A stretch of DNA of 64,000 nt from Candidatus Electrothrix aarhusensis. Its GTDB lineage: Bacteria; Desulfobacterota; Desulfobulbia; Desulfobulbales; Desulfobulbaceae. The position numbers were made by a program, and so were the translations under genes. The notes beneath the pieces are model-generated. The model saw nothing but the letters and a program-made list of their open reading frames with translations, was not told the DNA's origin and made no database searches. Location of the stretch: assembly GCA_004028505.1 (NCBI GenBank), contig MTKO01000137.1:1-64000 (forward strand), read 5' to 3'. Of the stretch, positions 58,058-64,000 are shown in pieces; the stretch's first letter is position 1, and each line of letters starts with the position of its first letter.

Positions 58058-61000
58058 TCAGTTAAAGACGGATTCTCCGTGCTGCTGCTCTGGCAGAGCA
58101 ATAACCTTTGGAACATTCGGTTTGAGTTCCAGCAATCGTAAAACCCGCTCTTGGCCTTTGATAGCATAGGTCAGAATGATTTCCTTAATATTTGCATTCT
58201 GGAGATGTCCCTCCTCTTCAGGAAAATCTGCTGGCGTTAAGCGGAGGGCACCATCAACAAAAGCAGCCAGAAAATCGGCAAAAGCCATATTGCCTTTATA
58301 ATTTTTGTGCAGTGTAGCGCCGGGGAATTCAATGGTCAAATTGACATCCCCACATGTATCCGGTGACCACGTAAAATTTTGCGTTCTCGGATAATTATCG
58401 TTTTCCAGTACAATCTCATCATCAGCACACTGGACGGTAATGACTGATGCATGAGGCTCTTCAGTGGCATCTCTGTTGACTTTCATGGGCCGATTCGTTA
58501 TTTGGACACGATAGTCTGCCTGTCTGTTGATGACCACAGAAGCGCCCTGATCGAGAAATGTATACAGGCTAGGTTCAAGCGCTAAAGAGCTACTGAAAAC
58601 ATTCCGCGACTGATATCCATGCACGGTATTCTGCAGAAAAGGTCCACCGCTCCCCTTGGCGAACTTCCAAACAACGCCATTTTCTTTTTCAAATAAAACA
58701 CCGATCAGTTTATTTTTATCCACGACTTCGGCCTGAGCAACCACCTGTTCCATCCAGTGCTCCTGAAGAACTGTAGCGCTTTCTTTGAGCCCGAATTCTG
58801 TCAGGAAGTTAAAGGGGCTTTCTACAAGCCGCCAGGCAAAAGAGTTCTCATACTTCCCTTTGGCCAGTCCATGCAGAGTACCTACAGCCTTATATGCCTT
58901 CCCGTATAACGAAACTTCCTTTTCGGGAGTGACAGCTTCACGGAACCAATTACTCATTACTTGAAAAGTTTTTTCCTGATAAGGGGTCGCAGCCTCCAAG
59001 GCAATCAATGTTTTTTGATATTGATTCCAGCAGAAGCCAGCTCGGTCTCAGAAACAGCAGAACCAGCCTGTTTCTTTCCTGTTCCTGTTTTGGTTGCGAG
59101 TCGTTCGGCTTTATTCAGCCCAAGTTTATTTTTTATCCTGTTGAATCCGCTGGTAACTTTCGCTGCCGTAGCAGAAAGTCCTTTTCCTTCTGATTTTCGA
59201 ATTTCTTCAGCCTGCTGCCGTACCTTATCAAAGGCAATAACAGACTCCGCCCAAGGCGGCAGATCAACTGAAGCAACTTTTTCCTTTTCCTCTGCTGTCT
59301 CTTCCTCGTCTGTTGCGTTTTCTACGGCTCCGTAATCCAGGAACTCCTCATCCTCGGAAATTTTTTTTATTTCTTCTGCCATCTTGCCGATCAGATTGAA
59401 ATAAGGATTAGAAGCCTTGGTCATCCGAATGGCAGCTTCCCTCCATTTTTCCGCGTAGTAGTGTCTTGTCGATAAGTCAACTTCAGCCTCATCCTGACCG
59501 GAGGGTACAGGTTCCGTTCGCAGATTTGATTCGCCACCTTCCTCTTCAGAAGGAATGTCTTCTTTAACAAGAGAGTTGCGCGCAACGGAAAAATTTTCGG
59601 CAAAGTTATACCAACGGGCAAAAAAACAGTTTCATACGACTGCCGAAAACGCCGCCGTAATGCATCAAGCATTTTTTCTCCGACCCATTCTGTTGTTGAA
59701 GTCAAAGAACCTGCATCTGGACGTCGTTTCATCGCTTCGGCAGTCATCTCGAAAAATGCATGAATTTTTTTTCGTCCCTCTCCGGTAAAGGCACCTTCCA
59801 CAAAAAAGATATTATATCGCTGCAGAATCTTATGGGACCAGAAATTACTTAATCCGATAGCATGAGTCTCTGTAATAAGAGGGTGATACAGCCAGGAGAC
59901 ATCATCAGGCCTGTGTGCCAGCAGTTTCACCACATCAGACTGCAGAATTTTCAGTCGAGATACAGCGGTATTTCGGTCTTCAGTCCAAAACAGGTAATAC
60001 TTGTTCAGGTCAGCAAAAGAACCGGCTACTTCTGAAGATACATTACCGTCCTGGAAATGCATGATACGGGCCGCTGCCGGACTGAAGCCCGAACTGATTG
60101 TGATATCTTCATCTTTGAGAGCTTGTTCGAGAGTCTTATCCAGGTATTGCTGCAGCAGGTAAATATACTCGACACTGAAGTCGGCATAGTCGGCAAACAG
60201 ATTATTTGGGGTGTTTGGAGTTACGCTGCTGATCGAATATGCCAGACGATTTTCCAAGGGCTGCTGAAGAACAGTCTCAAAGCGTTGACAGTAGCTTGTT
60301 TTCAGCTCTTGTTCGGTATTGACCGCATGGCCGAAGGAGATATTTGACAAGGTATGGGATTGGTTCAGTCCTTCCAGTTTTATTATCTCTCTCCGTAATT
60401 TGTCCAGTTCCAAGACGGTGGCATTAAACTCCCCCGGTTCAGATGGTTTCTTTGTAGAAAAGATAATTTCTTGAGTTATTCCCTCAGCACGGCCCAAGCT
60501 CTTCTGGTTATTTAAGAAAGATATTCCGATCACACCTGCACAGAAAAGACAGATGAGCCACCAGCTCATCAGGCCCAGACTCCTCGTCATTCTCCGCCAA
60601 AGCATGAACTCTTTAACAGGTTCGAGTCGTTCTCGGCCATCGGCAAGAATTCGGGAAAAAAACTCTGTCAGGAAAAAAGTTCGTCCGCCCTCTGAAAGCT
60701 TCATTCCTCGCCCGGACGGATCAACAGAAAGTGGTGCCCGTCCGCTGCCGAAATAAATACCGGCAAGATACGGCGTTTCTTGAAATCGGTTCTCTGAAAA
60801 AACAGGCTCAAGAAAACTGCTCAACCCGTTGTGCAACTGCTCAAAATTTTCCGGAAAGACAAGAAAATCAGGTTTATATTTTTTTCTGTCCAGCACGTAT
60901 TCCTGCCTGAGTTCACGGAGCCGCTCCCCGATCTCCAGCATGACCTCATTCAGCACTTCCCTCCAGAAGGGATTGCCTCTGCGGTTCCAAGACCCCATCA

Positions 61001-61832
61001 CCTGTTTGTGATCATCCGGGGCGAAACTGTCGGCAAAGCCGAGAAATCCAGGGACGAGATCCATCTTGGTGACAATGACACGAACCGGAATCCTATAACC
61101 GATTGTCCGCATCAGGTTGTCGATGCGATTGCGCAACAGCTGCGCCTGTTTTTTGAGCAGATCAGCCGCTGCTTCTCGGATTTCATCAGCACCTACAAAT
61201 AAAAGGATACCGCTGAGCGGTTCTCTTTTTCTGTATTTAGCCAGTAGGCCGAGAAAACGTTTCCATTCCTCCTGATCACCGGTTCCTTCGACAGGGACAG
61301 CATAACGTCCGGCAACGTCGAGCACGATCGCCTTGTTCAAAAACCACCAGTCGCAGTTCCTTGTCGCCGAGGACTGAGAGTTCTGTTCGGTCCCGGTAAA
61401 TGAGGCGGCCAGTGCGAAATTACTTATCGCCGTTGTTTTTCCCGTACCGGTTGCTCCGATGGCTAAGTACCAAGGAAGCACGTATACAGGATTTCCTTTG
61501 CTCCGCAGGTGAGAATCACGCAGGAGGGCAAGATTGGCATACCAGCTTTTTTCTAGCTCCTTGACCTGGAGCAGATCAGGGGCATCCTCCTCGTTAAGTA
61601 TTTGCTCCTGTTCAACAATCTGCTCGACCAGTTTTTTTCCTCTGCGCCGGACCAGATATTTTTTCAAAAACAGAACAAAGAGAAAACAACCGATAATACC
61701 GGCTCCCACAGTCAAGCCAAGCCAATTATGCCAGTCCTTATAATGGATTCCCCAAGCGGCAACAAGCGCAGCTACCAGAACAACGAAAAGGAAAAGAAGA
61801 ACCCAGAAAATTTTTTTCAGAAGTTTGCTCAT
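58058..61832 (-). CDS. tssM: T6SS membrane complex protein TssM (IcmF), two frameshifts
   Basis: About 1,258 residues when two one-base losses are restored, the usual TssM size. Two N-terminal helices (FWVLLFLFVVLVAALVAAWG; WLGLTVGAGIIGCFLFVLFL), a cytoplasmic NTPase-like domain with Walker A GATGTGKTT near residue 132, a third helix (WWLICLFCAGVIGISFL) near residue 425, and a large periplasmic part ending in the TssM C-terminal domain (VQITNRPMKVNRDA, TLHKNYKGNMAF). Breaks fall at homopolymers: 59620-59626 and 59011-59016. The joints then read ETVFFARWYNFAENF and INIKKTLIALEAATPYQEK. Three separate genes would have no ribosome sites. Confidence 0.9.
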
Positions 61833-61838
61833 CCGTCT

Positions 61839-62483
61839 CTATACTCCTAAAACTGAAGGCATCTGTAGATTAAGACGGTAAAAAAAGAAGAGGTAAATAC
61901 CGACGAGAACTGATAGGGGGAGCAGGAACAAGGCAGCTGTCCGTAACGCATATATTTTTGGGGGTTTGTAACCGTATTTATCGTTACCGCTCCGGTAACC
62001 GGCAGGAAACAGTTTGCCTGAAGGAGCCGAATCGCCGTGCAGCCTGCTGTTCAGTTCTAACCGCCGTTCTTCCAGCGCAGCTGTATCTCCGTAAAGACAG
62101 CCATGAAAGCCAAGAGCAAGACAGTAGGCAAAAATTTCTAAAAGCTGTGTATCCTGCCGGTCAACGGCATCAAGGCGATTATAAAATTCATCGCCGCCAT
62201 TATTGATGCCAAAAAGAAGACGTTGTAGCTGATAGGTGGGCCAATCCTGAGTGAACGGGAGATCGGAACAGAGTATTGCCTCATCAATCCATATGATAAC
62301 GGCGAACAAAGCATCCTCAAACTGCTGTTCGTCATATTCACGTTCTCTGCCGCATTGTCGGGCCTCCTCAACAAGTCCAAGACAGTACTCCTGGACCTGG
62401 CGAGCGTCAGTATATTGCTCTGGATTATCAGGCAGGCTGAGACTGAAGGATAAAAGATCACAGAAACAGTCAATAAGACGCAT
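61839..62483 (-). CDS. tssL: T6SS membrane complex protein TssL (DotU/IcmH)
   Basis: 214 residues. Cytoplasmic helical hook domain (MRLIDCFCDLLSFSLSL; QFEDALFAVIIWIDEAIL; LLEIFAYCLALGFHGCLYG is the conserved core) followed by one C-terminal membrane helix (AALFLLPLSVLVGIYLFFFY). No peptidoglycan-binding OmpA extension, so it is the short form. It lies between tssK (17-base gap) and tssM (6-base gap). Confidence 0.92.
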   Translation of the reverse strand: MRLIDCFCDLLSFSLSLPDNPEQYTDARQVQEYCLGLVEEARQCGREREYDEQQFEDALFAVIIWIDEAILCSDLPFTQDWPTYQLQRLLFGINNGGDEFYNRLDAVDRQDTQLLEIFAYCLALGFHGCLYGDTAALEERRLELNSRLHGDSAPSGKLFPAGYRSGNDKYGYKPPKIYALRTAALFLLPLSVLVGIYLFFFYRLNLQMPSVLGV

Positions 62484-62500
62484 GGCGTGGCACCGTTTTT

Positions 62501-63885
62501 TCAGATTCTGGTAACGACAAGTTCAATGACCGTATCATCGGGAGCATCGTCCCAGTGGAGACAGAACCGACCGTCTGTTTTCAGTTCTCTCCAGCGGGAA
62601 TGATCAATATCAAGCTGGAAGCACCAGCTGTCCTCACGGCGAGCCATCCCCAGAGGAGGAATGTCCCGGAACTCCAGAGGCACGCCGCTAAGCGCCCGAG
62701 CGACCATAACTGGCATTGCATCACAATGCCCCACCTTGACATGCCGGATCACTGTATCTTTAATCCGCTCATCACCGGAAAGCAGGCGGACCATCAGACA
62801 GTAAATATTGCGTTGGCGCAGAGTTTCAGTGGGAATTTCACAGAAGAACTGATCATCCCGCCGGACCAGGCTGATGATATTTTCAGAGCCCATGACAATG
62901 CCCTCTAGCAGTTCGCTGATAATCTGCAAGGTTTCATTGAAACATGTCTCAAGACCAAGATGGTTATAAGCAGGGAGAAGCACTGTACCGTCACGCAGAT
63001 GCCCCAGAGCGTTCATCCTGTCGCTGAAGGTGCTCAACTCTCCGATAAGCTGTCGCAGGACGGCATAGAGGTTCCAGGGATGCACCCGAGGTGTCTCGAT
63101 AAAATGCTGAAGGAGCGTCAGGTAGCGATTCAACGATTTCAGAGCAGACAGATAATTCAGATTGACAAGGGCCATGTCTTTATACGCATGGCTTCCTGCT
63201 GGTTTATAGGTTTCCAGTACCCGGCAACGTGCCTGGATGTGCTCTTGTATCTGTTTGACAATTTGGAGCAGACGCGGTGCTCCCTGAACCATGAAAACCG
63301 GCGGGATAAAGTCTCCAGCTGCCCGGATTTCCTCACCTTTCATCCGGAGCCTGCCCACAGGAAGAATTTGGTACTCGTCTTTGTCCGGAAGCTCATCTTT
63401 CCAAAACAGCTCCAATCGGTGGTTGAGGAGATACATTGATGCTGCCGGGCCGCTTTCATAGAGGTCCTCGCATTCCACCGGATCGACTTCTTTTTGGTAT
63501 CGAACGCCTTCCGGTGTTTTTTCTCCTTCAGAGGCCACATTGGACCGGAACCGGTCCCAGCGCTTCAGGCCAATAAATAAGGGGAAGGTTTCTTCCTCGA
63601 TAAAGGCTGCTTCCCGGTCGGCAAAGGAGCGGGAAGGCAGAATAGCATTTTTACCGAGCACGGTCCAGGTACCGTCCTGAAAAATCGCTTCAAAGGCAGT
63701 CAGCTCAACCACCCGGTTCAACAGGGCGGCCTCATTAATTTCTATGTTCTGAATACCCCAGAAATACGGCTGCTGGCAGAACTGGGCCGGATAGAGCAAT
63801 GACTGCTGATAGCGGTCCAGGTGTTGAAAATGTTGGGGCTGAAGAAATAAGCCTGGTGCCAGAAGATCGGTTGTTCAGGAACCAC
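62501..63885 (-). CDS. tssK: T6SS baseplate-membrane linker TssK, frameshifted
   Basis: 461 residues when one missing G near 63851 is restored. Start GTG at 63885 follows GGAGG; the N-terminus then reads VVPEQPIFWHQGLFLQPQHFQ, the conserved TssK opening (W..G.FL.PQHFQ), and joins the long frame at LDRYQQSLLYPAQFC. The rest carries family features (LFIGLKRWDRFRSN, LPVGRLRMKGEE, YLSALKSLNRYL, GVPLEFRDIPPLG). TssK connects the TssF/G wedge to TssL/M. Its start overlaps the end of the next upstream frame by 11 bases. Confidence 0.9.
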
Positions 63886-64000
63886 GCTTTACCTCCGTTT
63901 TTCGTATAACCCGTAATCCATCCCGTCCCAGGGTCAGACTGATACCGAGTACACTGATTTTGGTATTTTTCCAAATTTTGAACAGCCCGTGCTCTTCTGT
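63875..64000 (-). CDS. C-terminal fragment of a protein cut by the window edge
   Basis: An open frame enters from the right edge and ends TGA at 63875, overlapping tssK. The last ~40 residues include KIWKNTKISVLGISLTLG and RDGLRVIRKTEVKRGS. TssJ, the outer-membrane lipoprotein of the T6SS trans-envelope complex, commonly sits just before tssK and ends in similar short beta strands, so tssJ is the best guess, but the fragment is too short to be sure. Confidence 0.4.
   Translation of the reverse strand, partial: TEEHGLFKIWKNTKISVLGISLTLGRDGLRVIRKTEVKRGS

Noticed and set aside
58058-61832. TssM as three separate proteins (a split T6SS membrane component)
   Set aside because: The pieces join in register after adding one base at a T/A homopolymer each, internal pieces have no ribosome sites, and the summed length is that of one TssM.
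50368-64000. Contractile phage tail or extracellular injection system instead of T6SS
   Set aside because: TssK, TssL and TssM are T6SS-specific membrane/baseplate proteins, and Hcp is the T6SS tube type.

Overview
The window looks like the chromosome of a Gram-negative, Desulfobulbales-type deltaproteobacterium (Desulfobacterota). This is an inference from gene content: a cysteine synthase/cysteinyl-tRNA synthetase fusion, CooT, c-type-heme DUF3365 sensor kinases, a GEMM riboswitch ahead of a PilY1 operon, TamA and a type VI secretion system (T6SS). A cable-bacterium relative is possible but cannot be proven from sequence alone.

Layout. 0-16 kb is mostly housekeeping: pepA, fbp, an AT-rich QueC-like ATPase that looks acquired, then on the minus strand ssb and dnaJ-wecB-leuC-leuD. 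On the plus strand follow birA, an AcuI-like reductase, kdsD, cooT and a His-rich nickel-type protein. At 12.7-15.1 kb lies a large membrane protein with an N-terminal E2/UBC-like domain. 15-24 kb holds a YrdC-family gene, tamA and tolC (divergent), the fused cysK-cysS gene, tRNA-Arg(UCU) and an SDR enzyme. 24-36 kb is a type IV pilus tip/minor pilin operon (fimT/gspH, pilW, pilV, pilX, a ~2,080-residue pilY1 and three secreted DUF1566 genes) behind a GEMM-I riboswitch, so cyclic dinucleotide levels probably control it. Two PilT-type ATPases follow on the opposite strand (36-38.5 kb), then a three-repeat type I-C-like CRISPR array without cas genes. 39-45 kb holds a PqiA-like protein, TrkH and MnmG. 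A 23-bp-period repeat precedes two paralogous heme-sensing hybrid histidine kinases (45-50 kb). 50-64 kb, minus strand, is a T6SS cluster in the order (tssJ?)-tssK-tssL-tssM-tssA-tssB-tssC-hcp-tssE-tssF-tssG; tssH/clpV, vgrG and PAAR are not in the window.

At least sixteen frameshifts interrupt otherwise well-formed genes (dnaJ, kdsD, the E2-like gene, cysK-cysS twice, SDR, pilX, pilY1 three times, one DUF1566 gene, tssC, tssA, tssM twice, tssK). Nearly all are explained by one missing base, often in a short homopolymer, on both strands. I read them as sequencing or assembly deletions and annotate the genes as whole; real decay cannot be excluded without reads.

The most unusual items are the catalytic-cysteine-less E2-like transmembrane protein, the CysK-CysRS fusion with altered signature motifs, the riboswitch-controlled PilY1 operon with carbohydrate-binding-like repeats, and the 23-bp periodic repeat.
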